A DNA stretch of 64,000 nucleotides, taken from the NCBI RefSeq assembly GCF_013282095.1, contig NZ_BLTJ01000007.1:168673-232672 (forward strand), given 5' to 3'. The position numbers were made by a program, and so were the translations under genes. Positions within the stretch are counted from its first letter, which is position 1, and each line of letters opens with the position of its first letter. Origin of the DNA: Enterocloster alcoholdehydrogenati. Its GTDB lineage: Bacteria > Bacillota > Clostridia > Lachnospirales > Lachnospiraceae. Below, piece after piece: positions 1 to 9,044 of this stretch. The notes below the pieces were generated by a model. The model ran no database searches, was not told the origin of the DNA, and saw only the letters and a list, made by a program, of their open reading frames with translations.

Positions 1-101
1 TTTGAGCCGCCGCAGGCTACAAAATACACCTGTTTTAAACCGCCGCGCAAATTCATTGTTTCCTTAATCTCAGACACAATTTCTTTTACTGCTTTAGACA
101 T
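1..101 (-). CDS. SIS-domain sugar isomerase/deglycase, N-terminal fragment (FrlB-like)
   Basis: Only the first 33 codons lie in the window; the gene runs off the left edge. The ATG is preceded by a perfect AGGAGGT five bases upstream. The visible protein contains VYFVACGGS, the first beta strand and phosphosugar-binding loop of SIS domains, at the position where fructoselysine-6-phosphate deglycase FrlB has IYFVACG. It is the last visible gene of the opp/amidohydrolase cluster. Family knowledge: such SIS proteins isomerise or deglycate phosphorylated sugar-amine adducts. A role in breakdown of a glycated or glucosaminyl compound is inferred; other SIS isomerases cannot be excluded from so short a piece. 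Confidence 0.7.
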   Translation of the reverse strand, partial: MSKAVKEIVSEIKETMNLRGGLKQVYFVACGGS

Positions 102-136
102 TTTTTACCTCCTGAATATACTGACATAATATTTTG

Positions 137-859
137 TCAGCAAAGTTTTATAAAATATTCAAACAACCGCGTTCCGTCAGGGCCAAAGGTCGGATTGGGA
201 GCGTCTCCCCGCATTCGTTCTGGATGAAACTGGACGCTGAAAATAGGAAGCGTTTTATGTTCAATCGCTTCAATTGTCCCATCCAAAGCCCTGGCAGTCA
301 CATTTACCTCTGAGCCTGCACGGTCTGCACAATCTCTATGAAAACTATTGACCATAAATCTATTCCCATAAAGTTTCTGCAGAATAGAACCGTCACAAGC
401 CTCAATTTCATGCTGAATACCTTCAGAATGTTCAAATGGATGTTTTCTTGGGAAGTTCAGCATATTATGGCCGCCTAGAGCAGCATTCACCAACTGATGC
501 CCTCGGCAAATACCCATAATCGGTTTCTTTCGCCTGTAAAATTCCTGAAATACAGCAAACTCCATCTCATCACGCGCTGCATTACAGCCTGCCTTAAGAT
601 TATGAGCCACGTCTGTATCCTGATCCGCCAGATGATGAAACGTTTCCCCAAACCGGGCTGGATGTACGCTCTCACCGCCTGTAAGAAGCAGTCCATCTGC
701 CAAATCTGCATATTCAGATGCCAGCACTGTGCTCCCCATCATAACAGGTATTCCTCCGGCATCAGCAATCGCATTCATATAAGATGTATTTACTATAAAA
801 GATGGTACACCGCGGCTGTTCGTCCCTAGCAAACCTGTCACAAGAATAATTTTTTTCAT
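137..859 (-). CDS. Gamma-glutamyl-gamma-aminobutyrate hydrolase family protein (PuuD-like, class I amidotransferase fold)
   Basis: 240 aa cytoplasmic protein of the peptidase C26/PuuD family, which hydrolyses gamma-glutamyl amides. Visible signatures are the nucleophile elbow GICRGHQ with Cys118 and the catalytic His212/Glu214 in VQFHPE. The TGGES loop near residue 60 matches the TGGxD oxyanion region. The ATG has a GGGGGAG ribosome binding site. It lies 15 bases after the opp ATPase gene and 35 bases before the SIS gene, so it is probably cotranscribed with them. That context suggests it trims an imported gamma-glutamyl or amide-containing conjugate. A role in putrescine breakdown is less likely because no puuABC genes are nearby. 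Confidence 0.85.
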   Translation of the reverse strand: MKKIILVTGLLGTNSRGVPSFIVNTSYMNAIADAGGIPVMMGSTVLASEYADLADGLLLTGGESVHPARFGETFHHLADQDTDVAHNLKAGCNAARDEMEFAVFQEFYRRKKPIMGICRGHQLVNAALGGHNMLNFPRKHPFEHSEGIQHEIEACDGSILQKLYGNRFMVNSFHRDCADRAGSEVNVTARALDGTIEAIEHKTLPIFSVQFHPERMRGDAPNPTFGPDGTRLFEYFIKLC

Positions 860-873
860 AAAGGCTCTCCCCC

Positions 874-1863
874 TTATTTTGGTTGTTCATACAAAAAACA
901 GCAAACACTTCTTTCTGTTCCATCCGGCTCTGCTGGCGATATAAGCTTGGGAACTTCGTTTTTACATCTCTGCTGTGCATATGCACAGCGCGTACTGAAT
1001 AAACAGCCCTTTGGAGGGTTCAATGGACTTGGAACCTCTCCCTGCAGAATTATCTCCTCTTTTTTCGTATGCAGATCCGGCACAGGGATTGCCGAAATCA
1101 GAGCCTTTGTATAGGGATGAAGAGGCCTTTTGTACAGATCTTTTTTGCAGGCAAGCTCCACGATTCTTCCAAGGTACATAACTGCTACTCTGTCGCAGAG
1201 ATATTCCACTACGCTCAGATCGTGGGAGATAAAAATGTATGTGAGTTTTCTCTCCTTCTGCAGATCCTTTAAAAGATTCAGAACCTGGGAACGAACTGAA
1301 ACATCCAAAGCTGATACAGGCTCATCGCAGATCACTAACTCAGGGTCGTTGATCAATGCTCTGGCAATCACAACTCGCTGCCGCTGTCCCCCTGACATCT
1401 CGTGGGGATATTTGTCCAAAAACTTCTCACTCAGCCCCACCTCATTTAAGATATCCTTCACCTTTTTCAATTTCTCTTCTTTTGTATATTTTCCTGATAC
1501 ATTCAACGGCGTCATCACGGACTGAATTACCTTTTTCTTGGGATTCAGGGAAGCATATGGATCCTGAAATATGATCTGAATTTTTTCTCGCAGGGGACGC
1601 ATTTGTTTTTCTGTTAAATGCGTAATATCCTGCCCCTGAAACAAAATCTCCCCATCTGTAATATCATGAAGTCTCAGGATCGTTTTCCCCAGTGTTGATT
1701 TTCCACATCCAGACTCCCCAACCAGCCCCAGGATCTCTCCGTGATTTACCGTCATACTAACCTGATCTACTGCTTTCACAGCGAGAGCTGTCCCATTCCT
1801 GCCTTTTTGAACAGGATAATATTTTTTCACATTGCGGATTTCAAGCAATGGCGCATCTGTCAT
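874..1863 (-). CDS. oppF: Oligopeptide/dipeptide ABC transporter ATP-binding protein (OppF-like)
   Basis: 329 aa when started at the ATG at 1863, which overlaps the oppD stop as ATGA and has AAAGGAGG upstream; the frame stays open further upstream but that part overlaps oppD and is not expected to be coding. Walker [10 protein letters not shown], signature MSGGQRQR, Walker B LVICDEP and the H-loop SHDLSVV are all present. The C-terminal extension with GCLFSTRC and a later Cys is typical of OppF/DppF. It is one of the two nucleotide-binding subunits energising peptide-type uptake and pairs with the adjacent OppD-like protein. Which solute is carried is not visible. Confidence 0.93.
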   Translation of the reverse strand: MTDAPLLEIRNVKKYYPVQKGRNGTALAVKAVDQVSMTVNHGEILGLVGESGCGKSTLGKTILRLHDITDGEILFQGQDITHLTEKQMRPLREKIQIIFQDPYASLNPKKKVIQSVMTPLNVSGKYTKEEKLKKVKDILNEVGLSEKFLDKYPHEMSGGQRQRVVIARALINDPELVICDEPVSALDVSVRSQVLNLLKDLQKERKLTYIFISHDLSVVEYLCDRVAVMYLGRIVELACKKDLYKRPLHPYTKALISAIPVPDLHTKKEEIILQGEVPSPLNPPKGCLFSTRCAYAQQRCKNEVPKLISPAEPDGTERSVCCFLYEQPK

Positions 1864-2849
1864 ATACTCCCCTCCTTTCCATACCGAAAGCATCTGACCA
1901 TATGTCCGTTTACTGATCTCATCCCAGGATCTTCCTCCATGCACCTGGTATCCGCATACTGACATCTGGTACAGAAGCGACATCCCTTGGGCATTTCATC
2001 CAGCCCCGGAACAGCCCCTTCAATCGTATATAGGTGTCCCTTTTGCCCGCTTCCAATCCTTGGTATGGAATTCAGCAAACCAATGGTATATGGATGTGCA
2101 GGATGATCAAATATATCTTCCGCAGTGCCATATTCCACTGACTTTCCTGCATACATAACCATCACATTATCTGCCGTTTCCGCCACAACCCCCATGTCAT
2201 GAGTAATCAATATAACTGATGTGCCAAACTCATTTGTAAGTGATTTTATAATTCTTAAAATCTGGGCTTGAATGGTCACATCCAGCGCCGTTGTCGGTTC
2301 ATCTGCGATCAAAAGCTTCGGCTGGCAAAGAAGCGCCATTGCAATCATTACCCTCTGGCGCATACCTCCTGATAGCTGATGGGGAAATTCCCTTACTCTT
2401 CGTTCCGGCGAAGGAATCCCCACACGTTTTAACATATCAACACATTGATCCAACGCAGCTTTTTTTGTAATCTGTCTGTTATGGGTACGAATCATTTCTA
2501 TCATCTGATCCCCGATTCGATATACAGGATTTAAAGATGACATGGGTTCCTGAAAGATCATGGATATTTCATTTCCTCTGATTTCCCTCATCCTTACGTC
2601 TGATGCCTTTGTCAAATCCTCCCCGGCAAAAAGTATCCTGCTTTCTTTCCCAATCACACTCACAGAAGGAGGAACCAGCCTCAAAATTGATGTAGCAGTC
2701 ACGCTCTTTCCACATCCAGACTCTCCAACAATCCCAATTACCTTTCCCTTATCCAGCGAGAATTCCACATTTTCTACCGCTGTCAGTTTCTTTTTCCCCA
2801 CATTGAAGGAAACCTTAAGATCTTTGACCTCCAGCAGCCGTTCCTCCAT
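1860..2849 (-). CDS. oppD: Oligopeptide/dipeptide ABC transporter ATP-binding protein (OppD-like)
   Basis: 329 aa ABC ATPase. It shows Walker A GESGCGKS, signature LSGGMRQR, Walker B LLIADEP and H-loop ITHDMGV. The C-terminal oligopeptide_HPY region has the motif GCRFCTRC followed by a second Cys, as in OppD/DppD. The start has GAGGAGGG upstream. It follows the binding-protein gene by 33 bases and overlaps oppF by 4 bases, consistent with stoichiometric coupled expression of the two ATPases. It is a cytoplasmic peripheral membrane subunit. Confidence 0.93.
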   Translation of the reverse strand: MEERLLEVKDLKVSFNVGKKKLTAVENVEFSLDKGKVIGIVGESGCGKSVTATSILRLVPPSVSVIGKESRILFAGEDLTKASDVRMREIRGNEISMIFQEPMSSLNPVYRIGDQMIEMIRTHNRQITKKAALDQCVDMLKRVGIPSPERRVREFPHQLSGGMRQRVMIAMALLCQPKLLIADEPTTALDVTIQAQILRIIKSLTNEFGTSVILITHDMGVVAETADNVMVMYAGKSVEYGTAEDIFDHPAHPYTIGLLNSIPRIGSGQKGHLYTIEGAVPGLDEMPKGCRFCTRCQYADTRCMEEDPGMRSVNGHMVRCFRYGKEGSI

Positions 2850-2882
2850 TTGTATCCCTCCTCGTATTTCACTTCGGGCCTT

Positions 2883-4529
2883 TTATTTTGCTACAGACCA
2901 TTCCCATACCTTCTCATTGTTTACACCGCTTTCAAATCCGTTATAGCCCTGAAAACGCGCTGATTTCACACTGAAGGTATAACCATGATACAGCATAATA
3001 AGGGGCATTTCATCACAAAGCAGTTCTTGATACTGATGAACCAATTCCATTCTCTTCGTCTCATCCAGTTCTGATGCAATAGCATCCTGAATCTCTGCAT
3101 ATTGGGGATCTGTAATCTGGCAGTACGTAGCATTTTTATTATCATAATAACCTGCCATCCACAGCGGATAATCCATAGCGGTCGAACCACATATCCCCAA
3201 ATCGTACGTTCCATCCTGAAGCCCGGAAAACATTGTTGCCAGTTCCACTGTCTGAACTTCAACCTGAATACCGGCCTCTGCAAGATTTTGCTGTATTACA
3301 GCTGCCATGCTCTCTCTTGCAGAAGTCACAACCATTTTTAAAGTACGGTCAGACTTCCACCCAGCTTCTGCAAGAAGTTCTTTTGCTTTCTCCACATCAC
3401 GCTCCCATTTTGTATCAATTTCATAGGGAGAGCCTGGTATAATGCAGGTAGTAGACGCCACACCCTGTCCCTGAAGCGTCTGATCAATCAGAAGTTCCTT
3501 ATCAATTGCATAGTTCATAGCCTGTCTGATTCTCTTGTCCTGTACATTCTGATTATTGATGAGGAATACAGCCGCCGTAGTCGGTTCTTTTGACTGCTCC
3601 ACATCTAACCCCATGTCCTTTGCTGCCAGGGCATCATCCACCGTGGGTGCTTGGAAAAATCCATCCATTTCTCCCGCCGCGATGGACGTGATTGTATTAG
3701 TAGGCGCGATCACCTTAATGACCAGCTTTCCAAACTTTGGAATGCCCATATGATAGTCTGCAAAAGCTCCCAGCTGCAGTTCGCTGCCTGACAGTTCAGA
3801 AATAAACGTACATGGGCCTGAACCCACAGGATTTTTCCAGAAATCACTGGTTTTAATTTCCGACGGCTCCATATCTTTTAATAAGTGCTGCGGAAGAACA
3901 TAGTAATATTTATTATGAAGGATCAGCCAATCCTCTACCGGCGTCACATTTTTAAACGTAAGCTTCAAGGTATAATCATCCAGCGCCTCTGCCTTAACCG
4001 ATCCTTCGCTCTCTTCTGTACCCGTATCATCTGTTCCTGCCCAGGTGTTAAACTCACTTCTTAAACCATAATCAAAGTCCGGATTTGTGATCAGCTGTGC
4101 AGTAAAAACCCAATCATGGGCAGTAACCGGCTCCCCATCATGCCACTTTGCGTTTTCATCTAAATGAAAGACTGCTCCATAACCATCATCTACCGATTCC
4201 CAAGATGCAGCGCCGCGGGGGGTTACATCCGTTCCCGCCTCCTCTATAAATGCCAGACGGTCATAAAGTTTATCACACACAAGATTCTGGTACATGGAAC
4301 CTGAAGATGAACCATATGGGTTAATCGTATCCCATGCCTGAGTCATTCCATATGTAATAACATCCTGTGAATAATCCCCGCCTTCGGATCCTTTTTCGCT
4401 CACCACTGTGGAATCCTGCTGCAATACAGCCGAACTGTTTTCCGCATTTTTGCTGCAGCCTGCAAGAATTCCTGCCAGCATGACCGACGAGAGCAAGAAC
4501 GCAGCTATCTGATTTTTACCTTTTTTCAT
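2883..4529 (-). CDS. Extracellular solute-binding lipoprotein, family 5 (OppA/DppA-like)
   Basis: About 548 aa. A short Lys-rich start is followed by a hydrophobic stretch and the lipobox LAGC near residue 25, so it is a lipoprotein anchored outside the membrane. The body has family 5 binding-protein landmarks: a DTINPYG-type N-terminus, AKWHDGEPVTAHDW near residue 130, and IRQAMNYAIDKELL around 340. The ATG at 4529 is preferred over the GTG one codon earlier because it sits 7 bases from GGAGG. It is the third gene of the operon rather than the first. Family 5 proteins bind peptides, but also nickel, opines and sugars, so the ligand is open. Confidence 0.92.
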   Translation of the reverse strand: MKKGKNQIAAFLLSSVMLAGILAGCSKNAENSSAVLQQDSTVVSEKGSEGGDYSQDVITYGMTQAWDTINPYGSSSGSMYQNLVCDKLYDRLAFIEEAGTDVTPRGAASWESVDDGYGAVFHLDENAKWHDGEPVTAHDWVFTAQLITNPDFDYGLRSEFNTWAGTDDTGTEESEGSVKAEALDDYTLKLTFKNVTPVEDWLILHNKYYYVLPQHLLKDMEPSEIKTSDFWKNPVGSGPCTFISELSGSELQLGAFADYHMGIPKFGKLVIKVIAPTNTITSIAAGEMDGFFQAPTVDDALAAKDMGLDVEQSKEPTTAAVFLINNQNVQDKRIRQAMNYAIDKELLIDQTLQGQGVASTTCIIPGSPYEIDTKWERDVEKAKELLAEAGWKSDRTLKMVVTSARESMAAVIQQNLAEAGIQVEVQTVELATMFSGLQDGTYDLGICGSTAMDYPLWMAGYYDNKNATYCQITDPQYAEIQDAIASELDETKRMELVHQYQELLCDEMPLIMLYHGYTFSVKSARFQGYNGFESGVNNEKVWEWSVAK

Positions 4530-4560
4530 CACTTGTCCTCCTTGTTTTTTATGTTAAAAT

Positions 4561-5415
4561 TTACACTTTCGTTTTTGGATCCAGCGCATCCCTTACGCCC
4601 TCACCAATAAAATTAAAACCAACTACAACTAAAATAATGCAAATACCTGGCGGCAGCCATACCCATGGCCTGGCCGTCAATACCAAAAGGTTCTGAGCGG
4701 CAAATATTATATTGCCCCAGGATGCCTGAGGGGTCTGTACTCCCATTCCAAGAAAGCTTAAAGAAGATTCTGTCAGTATTGCCCCAGCCACACGAAATGA
4801 AATATTTGCCCAAACAGGCGGAATTGCATTTGGAAGCACCTCTGAAAACAAAATGCGAAACGCCCCCACTCCTACTGCTTTAGACGCCTGTATGTATTCA
4901 CATTCTCGAATCGACAGCACATTTCCATAAATCAGTTTGGCGATTGCAGTCCACCCAAGAACACCAATCACTACCGTAACCGTCAGTACGGAAGGCCCGT
5001 ACACCGCCACCAGAACAAGAATCAGCACCATAGAGGGAAACGACATAAAGGCATCTGCGGTTCTCATAATAATTGATTCAGCCACTCCCCTGAAATATCC
5101 GGCAATCAGCCCCAGCGGAATTCCTATAACAACGGAAATTATAGTTGACATAATTCCTACAAACAATGAAATTCTTCCGCCATATAAGAGCCTTGCAAAT
5201 AAATCACGTCCCACATCATCTGTTCCCAAAATATGCTCTGAGGAAGGAGGTTTATTGAATCCAGCCGTTCGGTCCGTCGTATACGGATCCAGCTCCATAA
5301 AAACCGGAATCAATATAACAGCCAATACAAGAAAGGTTACAATAGCCAGCCCAAGCATTGCCTTTTTATTATGAATCATTTTTTTCACTGCCTGGTTTTG
5401 AAATACCTTCTCCAT
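4561..5415 (-). CDS. oppC: Peptide-type ABC transporter permease (OppC/DppC-like)
   Basis: 284 aa integral membrane protein. After a cytoplasmic N-terminus there is a transmembrane segment near residues 18-38, an external loop ending in HILGTDDVGRD, which is the classical OppC/DppC motif, and then the BPD_transp_1 core of five segments with the EAA-type loop near residues 175-195. AGGGGAGGGG precedes the ATG. It lies 15 bases after oppB and pairs with it to form the translocation pore. Confidence 0.93.
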   Translation of the reverse strand: MEKVFQNQAVKKMIHNKKAMLGLAIVTFLVLAVILIPVFMELDPYTTDRTAGFNKPPSSEHILGTDDVGRDLFARLLYGGRISLFVGIMSTIISVVIGIPLGLIAGYFRGVAESIIMRTADAFMSFPSMVLILVLVAVYGPSVLTVTVVIGVLGWTAIAKLIYGNVLSIRECEYIQASKAVGVGAFRILFSEVLPNAIPPVWANISFRVAGAILTESSLSFLGMGVQTPQASWGNIIFAAQNLLVLTARPWVWLPPGICIILVVVGFNFIGEGVRDALDPKTKV

Positions 5416-5430
5416 AACTATCCCCTCCCC

Positions 5431-6384
5431 TTATTTAAATTTTATTCGCGGATCAAGGGCTGCATAAATCAAATCAAGAATTAGATTCATCACAAGTACC
5501 ACTCCACATATCAGTACCGCTACTCCCATAATTACTGGATAATCACGGCTTGTAATTGCAGTGATCATAAGGCTTCCGATTCCAGGCCAGGCAAAAATCT
5601 GTTCTGTAACTACTGCTCCTCCAATTAAAAATGGAATTGTTAAGCTAATAGTAGTCACAATAGGAATCAATGCATTACGAAATGCGTGTTTCAGCACAAT
5701 AACTGTGTTGGTAAGCCCTTTTGAACGTGCTGTCTTAATATACTCCTCGTTCAGCACTTCCAACACACTGGATTTTGTCTGTTTAATATAGTTTCCAATC
5801 GGCTGAATCCCGCAAACAAACGCTGGTAAAGCCAGATGATGCAGTAAATCGCCTAAATCGCTGCCTGTACCAACTGAATACATACCGCTGGTAGGAAACA
5901 GTTTCATTTTTACTGCTAATACATAGATTAGAAAAAGACTTAAGAAAAAATTGGGAATCGAGGCACCAATAAAGGCCACAAAGGTGCTTATATGATCCCA
6001 TACAGAATTCGGCTTATACGCGGAAATAATTCCAAGGGGAATCCCAATAAGAATCGCTCCAACAATTCCTGTTCCTGTAAGCATCAGAGATGGAATGACT
6101 CTCTGACTGATCATCATACTAACTTGCTGTGATGTACGGTACGAAATTCCAAAATCTCCCCTAAGAAGATTCCCCAGCCATATAAAATATCTTACAATAA
6201 GCGGTTTATCCAGTCCCAAAGATACTTTCAAACTTTCCAAATCACTTAAGGAAAGCTCACCTGAGGCAGCAAGCACTGATAATGGTCCACCTGGTGCAAG
6301 GTTAATTAAGGTATAGATTACAAATGTAATTCCTAAAAAGACAGGTATTGCGTATAACAGCCTTTTTACTATGTATCGAATCAT
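5431..6384 (-). CDS. oppB: Peptide-type ABC transporter permease (OppB/DppB-like)
   Basis: 317 aa when started at the ATG at 6384 (MIRYIVKRLLYAIP), which has AAAGGAGG seven bases upstream; an in-frame codon 36 bases further up lacks such a site. The N-terminal helix and the external loop with the PGGP motif are typical of DppB/OppB. The core permease domain carries the EYIKTARSKGL cytoplasmic loop that docks to the ATPases. It is the first gene of the operon, behind a sigma-A-like promoter at 6419-6448. Confidence 0.93.
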   Translation of the reverse strand: MIRYIVKRLLYAIPVFLGITFVIYTLINLAPGGPLSVLAASGELSLSDLESLKVSLGLDKPLIVRYFIWLGNLLRGDFGISYRTSQQVSMMISQRVIPSLMLTGTGIVGAILIGIPLGIISAYKPNSVWDHISTFVAFIGASIPNFFLSLFLIYVLAVKMKLFPTSGMYSVGTGSDLGDLLHHLALPAFVCGIQPIGNYIKQTKSSVLEVLNEEYIKTARSKGLTNTVIVLKHAFRNALIPIVTTISLTIPFLIGGAVVTEQIFAWPGIGSLMITAITSRDYPVIMGVAVLICGVVLVMNLILDLIYAALDPRIKFK

Positions 6385-6418
6385 CCCAACCCCTCCTTTG
6401 TGTATTTTTACTTTTATC

Positions 6419-6448
6419 ATTATATCATTATATATTATTATATGTCAA
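6419..6448 (-). promoter_or_regulatory. Predicted sigma-A promoter of the opp operon
   Basis: Reading the minus strand, TTGACA (6443-6448) is followed after 18 bases by TATAAT (6419-6424), 35 bases ahead of the oppB start. The surroundings are very AT-rich with several overlapping TATAAT-like words, so the exact -10 is uncertain. The remainder of the 6449-6634 gap shows no gene. Confidence 0.65.
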
Positions 6449-6634
6449 GATTGATAATATTTTTATTTTATTTACCGTTTTTTTATGATTTTTATCAACT
6501 ATATCCAGCTATTCTCACCCCTTTACGCCATACACCTGTCCGTAACATCAATACATCCACGTAGATTAGAAATATCCGTATTTCTCTGAAATTATTCCGC
6601 TCATAAAATCACTCCATTTTAACTTATGTGAACC

Positions 6635-6663
6635 TTGACATATCAGCTGTCTCCTTTTATAAT
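6635..6663 (+). promoter_or_regulatory. Consensus sigma-A promoter of perR
   Basis: A perfect TTGACA (6635-6640), a 17-base spacer and a perfect TATAAT (6658-6663) lie 50 bases ahead of the perR start codon. The Per-type operator follows immediately at the expected transcription start, which predicts autorepression. Confidence 0.85.
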
Positions 6664-6671
6664 ATAATAAA

Positions 6672-6686
6672 CAGTAATCATTATTG
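6672..6686. promoter_or_regulatory. Putative PerR operator (Per box) of perR
   Basis: CAGTAATCATTATTG is a 7-1-7 inverted repeat with six of seven paired positions, resembling the Bacillus Per box TTATAATNATTATAA. It overlaps the presumed transcription start of perR. A related site, CAGTAATCGTTACTA, is found at both rubrerythrin promoters. Operator function is inferred. Confidence 0.65.
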
Positions 6687-6712
6687 TTATCATATTATTA
6701 AAGGAGACGCCT

Positions 6713-7141
6713 ATGAAAGTATTAAAGTATAGCCGTCAGAGGGAAGCCATCAAAGCCAGTTTGATGAAACGGCATGATCATCCAACGGCAGACGCCCTAT
6801 ACGCCAGCATCCGCGAGGAATTTCCCAACATCAGTCTCGGTACTGTTTACAGGAATCTCAGTCTGCTGGTGGAGACGGGCGAAATCCGTAAATTAAGCTG
6901 CGGAAACGGAGCAGACCACTATGACGGCAATATTTCGCCCCATTACCATTTTGTCTGCAGCTGCTGCGGCCGTGTCTATGATATGGATATTCAGGAAATG
7001 CGTGAATTAAACGCTGCGGTCCAGGATCAGGCCCCAGGCCGTATTGATTTCCACTCCATTCTGTTCTATGGACAATGCCAGGAGTGTATGGATGAGGAAA
7101 ACAGAAAAAAAGAGAAAAAGACTATTGACAAATCAGCATAA
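6713..7141 (+). CDS. perR: PerR-type Fur-family peroxide-sensing repressor
   Basis: 142 aa cytoplasmic repressor with a winged-helix N-terminus (HPTADALYAS, then SLGTVYRNL as recognition region) and a C-terminal metal domain. The structural zinc cysteines are CSCC near residue 80 and CQEC near residue 122. The regulatory metal ligands match Bacillus PerR: His of HPTAD, the Asp six residues before HYH, both His of HYH, and the Asp after CGRVY. The Asp at that position is the PerR hallmark, where other Fur proteins have Glu. AAAGGAGA precedes the ATG. The rubrerythrin promoter lies inside the end of this gene, so both respond to the same control region. Confidence 0.9.
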   Translation: MKVLKYSRQREAIKASLMKRHDHPTADALYASIREEFPNISLGTVYRNLSLLVETGEIRKLSCGNGADHYDGNISPHYHFVCSCCGRVYDMDIQEMRELNAAVQDQAPGRIDFHSILFYGQCQECMDEENRKKEKKTIDKSA

Positions 7142-7173
7142 ATCATTTATATTGATATCAGTAATCGTTACTA
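7125..7173 (+). promoter_or_regulatory. Promoter and Per box of rubrerythrin copy 1
   Basis: TTGACA (7125-7130) inside the 3' end of perR, 17 bases, then TATATT (7148-7153). The inverted repeat CAGTAATCGTTACTA (7159-7173) lies at the predicted transcription start and resembles the perR operator. A GC-rich hairpin, GCCGGG/CCCGGC at 7200-7216, sits in the leader before the ribosome binding site and may stabilise the message. Confidence 0.75.
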
Positions 7174-7250
7174 TTATTGATTTTGACAATCGAATGGGCG
7201 CCGGGCCTTCCCCGGCACCCACACTATAAAATGAAAAGGAGATCACTACT

Positions 7251-7796
7251 ATGAAGAAATGGGTTTGTACAGTTTGCGGTTATGTTTATGAGGGAGAGCA
7301 GGCTCCTGAGAAATGTCCTCAGTGCGGCGTTCCCGCTTCTAAGTTCAAAGAGCAGGCTTCTGATGAGATGGCTTGGGCCTGTGAGCATGAGGTTGGCGTA
7401 GCTCAGGGGTCTCCTGAGGATATCATGGCTGACTTAAGAGCAAATTTCGAGGGCGAGTGCACCGAGGTTGGTATGTATCTGGCTATGGCCAGAGTTGCTC
7501 ACAGAGAAGGCTATCCTGAGATAGGCCTGTACTGGGAGAAGGCTGCTTACGAAGAGGCTGAGCACGCTTCCAAGTTCGCTGAGCTCTTAGGCGAGGTTGT
7601 TACCTCCTCCACAAAGAAGAACCTGGAGATGAGAGTTGCCGCTGAGAATGGTGCAACTGAAGGAAAGTTTGACCTGGCTAAGAGAGCCAAGGCTGCTAAC
7701 CTTGACGCTATCCATGATACTGTTCATGAGATGGCTAAGGATGAGGCCCGTCACGGCAGAGCATTTAAGGGTCTGCTGGAGAGATACTTTGGCTAA
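7251..7796 (+). CDS. rbr: Reverse rubrerythrin (N-terminal rubredoxin domain), copy 1
   Basis: 181 aa cytoplasmic NADH peroxidase component. Residues 1-35 form a rubredoxin iron site with [10 protein letters not shown] and CPQCG; residues 55-181 form the diiron four-helix domain with the carboxylate and ExxH motifs ([22 protein letters not shown]). In classical rubrerythrin the rubredoxin domain is C-terminal, so this is the reversed type known from clostridia, where it detoxifies hydrogen peroxide and oxygen under PerR control. AAAAGGAG precedes the ATG. Its strongly biased codon use differs from neighbours and suggests high expression. It is nearly identical to the gene at 12425-12970. Confidence 0.95.
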   Translation: MKKWVCTVCGYVYEGEQAPEKCPQCGVPASKFKEQASDEMAWACEHEVGVAQGSPEDIMADLRANFEGECTEVGMYLAMARVAHREGYPEIGLYWEKAAYEEAEHASKFAELLGEVVTSSTKKNLEMRVAAENGATEGKFDLAKRAKAANLDAIHDTVHEMAKDEARHGRAFKGLLERYFG

Positions 7797-7863
7797 TTCC
7801 TGGAACGGAACAGACAGTATTTACTGATCGCAAAGGCATAATGTAGATTAAAAGTTTCTAATA

Positions 7864-7900
7864 AAGAACCATCGGCTATATTCAGTCGATGGTTCTTTTT
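7864..7900 (+). terminator. Intrinsic terminator after rubrerythrin copy 1
   Basis: AAGAACCATCG and CGATGGTTCTT form an 11-base-pair stem with a 12-base loop, followed by a T run. It is correctly placed 68 bases after the rbr stop. Confidence 0.85.
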
Positions 7901-7922
7901 GCATCAGATATATCCTGCTCAA

Positions 7923-7951
7923 TTGTAAAGTCTCAAAACGTATGTTATACT
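7923..7951 (+). promoter_or_regulatory. Predicted promoter of the lysR gene
   Basis: TTGTAA (7923-7928), 17 bases, TATACT (7946-7951). A leader of about 125 bases would precede the lysR start. Confidence 0.5.
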
Positions 7952-8082
7952 ATCCTTATTATGAAATAACCATACTCCAGGATCAGAAAAGGGGAAACCG
8001 CTTTGATTCATGCCTTTTACCTTTTAATCCTGGTATTTTATTTATGTACTAAAGTTTCTAAAACGTATATGGGGGTAAATAA

Positions 8083-9024
8083 ATGGATACAAATATGTAC
8101 CGCTACATCACAACCGTGGCCGAATGTAAAAGTATCTCTGCGGCAGCACGAAGACTATATATTTCTCAGCCAGCCCTGACGAAACAGATCAGCCGTTTGG
8201 AAACGCAATTAGGCTTCAAACTATTCGACCGCACCAAAACCCCCTTATCACTTACATCAGCTGGAGAACTATTTGTGGAATTTGCAGACCGGTATGTAAA
8301 ATTGGAGAATGAACTGACAAATAAACTCCGTCTTCTCGATCCATCCAAATCCGCTGTTGTTACAGTTGCAACGACTCCTCGCGGAGGCACTTATATCGGG
8401 CCTTCTACCGCCTCATTTCTCTGCCATTATCAAGGGATTCAGCTGGAGTATATGAACGTCAGTGCCAATGAATGTGAAGCTGCTCTTGAAGATGAAACTG
8501 CCGATCTTGCAGTCTATACAGATCCGGTTATTTCAAACCAACTGGAATATATGCCTTTGGAAGAGGATCCGCTCCTTCTTGTTGTTCCCCGGAATAATAT
8601 CCTTCTCCAGGGGAAAGAGCTTTCCGGAAACAGCCTGTCCACCCCCCTGATGCTTGATCCCCTGGAACTGCAGGAGCACCGGCTTACCTTTATTCTCTCC
8701 ACTCCTAATCATAGTCTTTACCATGCTGAGTGTGCATTTTTAAGTAAATACCAGATTATCCCCGCTCAAAGTTTGCGGGTCGATTATGTGGATACCCGGT
8801 ATTCTATAGCGGCCGGGGGCGCTGGTATTGCTCTTCTTCCCGCAATTACCGTATCCAGGATTTCTCTCTCCTCCGATGCTGTATTCTGTACCATACGCGG
8901 CAGCAATCTGTACCGTTACATTGTCATTGCGAGAAAAAAAGGACGTGCCCTATCAGAAAATGCCGAACTTTTTTGGCGTTTTCTGATAGACCGACGTTTT
9001 CATACCCATAGCAAACAGGAATAG
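8083..9024 (+). CDS. LysR-family transcriptional regulator
   Basis: 313 aa. The N-terminal winged helix-turn-helix spans about residues 5-62 (SISAAARRLYISQPALTKQI, then LGFKLFDR and LTSAG), and a type 2 periplasmic-binding-like effector domain follows to about residue 300. GGGGGT precedes the ATG. It faces the transporter and hydrolase genes in the same direction 333 bases downstream, with a terminator and a palindrome between, so it probably controls them. By analogy with citrate and malate regulators the effector may be the transported hydroxycarboxylate; this is inference. Confidence 0.9.
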   Translation: MDTNMYRYITTVAECKSISAAARRLYISQPALTKQISRLETQLGFKLFDRTKTPLSLTSAGELFVEFADRYVKLENELTNKLRLLDPSKSAVVTVATTPRGGTYIGPSTASFLCHYQGIQLEYMNVSANECEAALEDETADLAVYTDPVISNQLEYMPLEEDPLLLVVPRNNILLQGKELSGNSLSTPLMLDPLELQEHRLTFILSTPNHSLYHAECAFLSKYQIIPAQSLRVDYVDTRYSIAAGGAGIALLPAITVSRISLSSDAVFCTIRGSNLYRYIVIARKKGRALSENAELFWRFLIDRRFHTHSKQE

Positions 9025-9044
9025 CCTCTGGACTATTTTGCATA

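Larger units (their letters stand above)
7121..7802. repeat. rbr: Direct repeat, copy 1 (rubrerythrin gene plus promoter)
   Basis: This 682-base segment recurs at 12295-12976. Reading both by eye I find no difference over the first 426 bases, and scattered, mostly silent differences afterwards. It contains the last six codons and the stop of perR, the rbr promoter, Per box, leader and gene. Because only this copy sits at an intact perR, it is the parental copy. Confidence 0.95.

Noticed and set aside
8003..8172. Short hydrophobic open frame from a TTG ahead of lysR
   Set aside because: It has a weak start, overlaps the lysR coding region in another frame and shows no family features.
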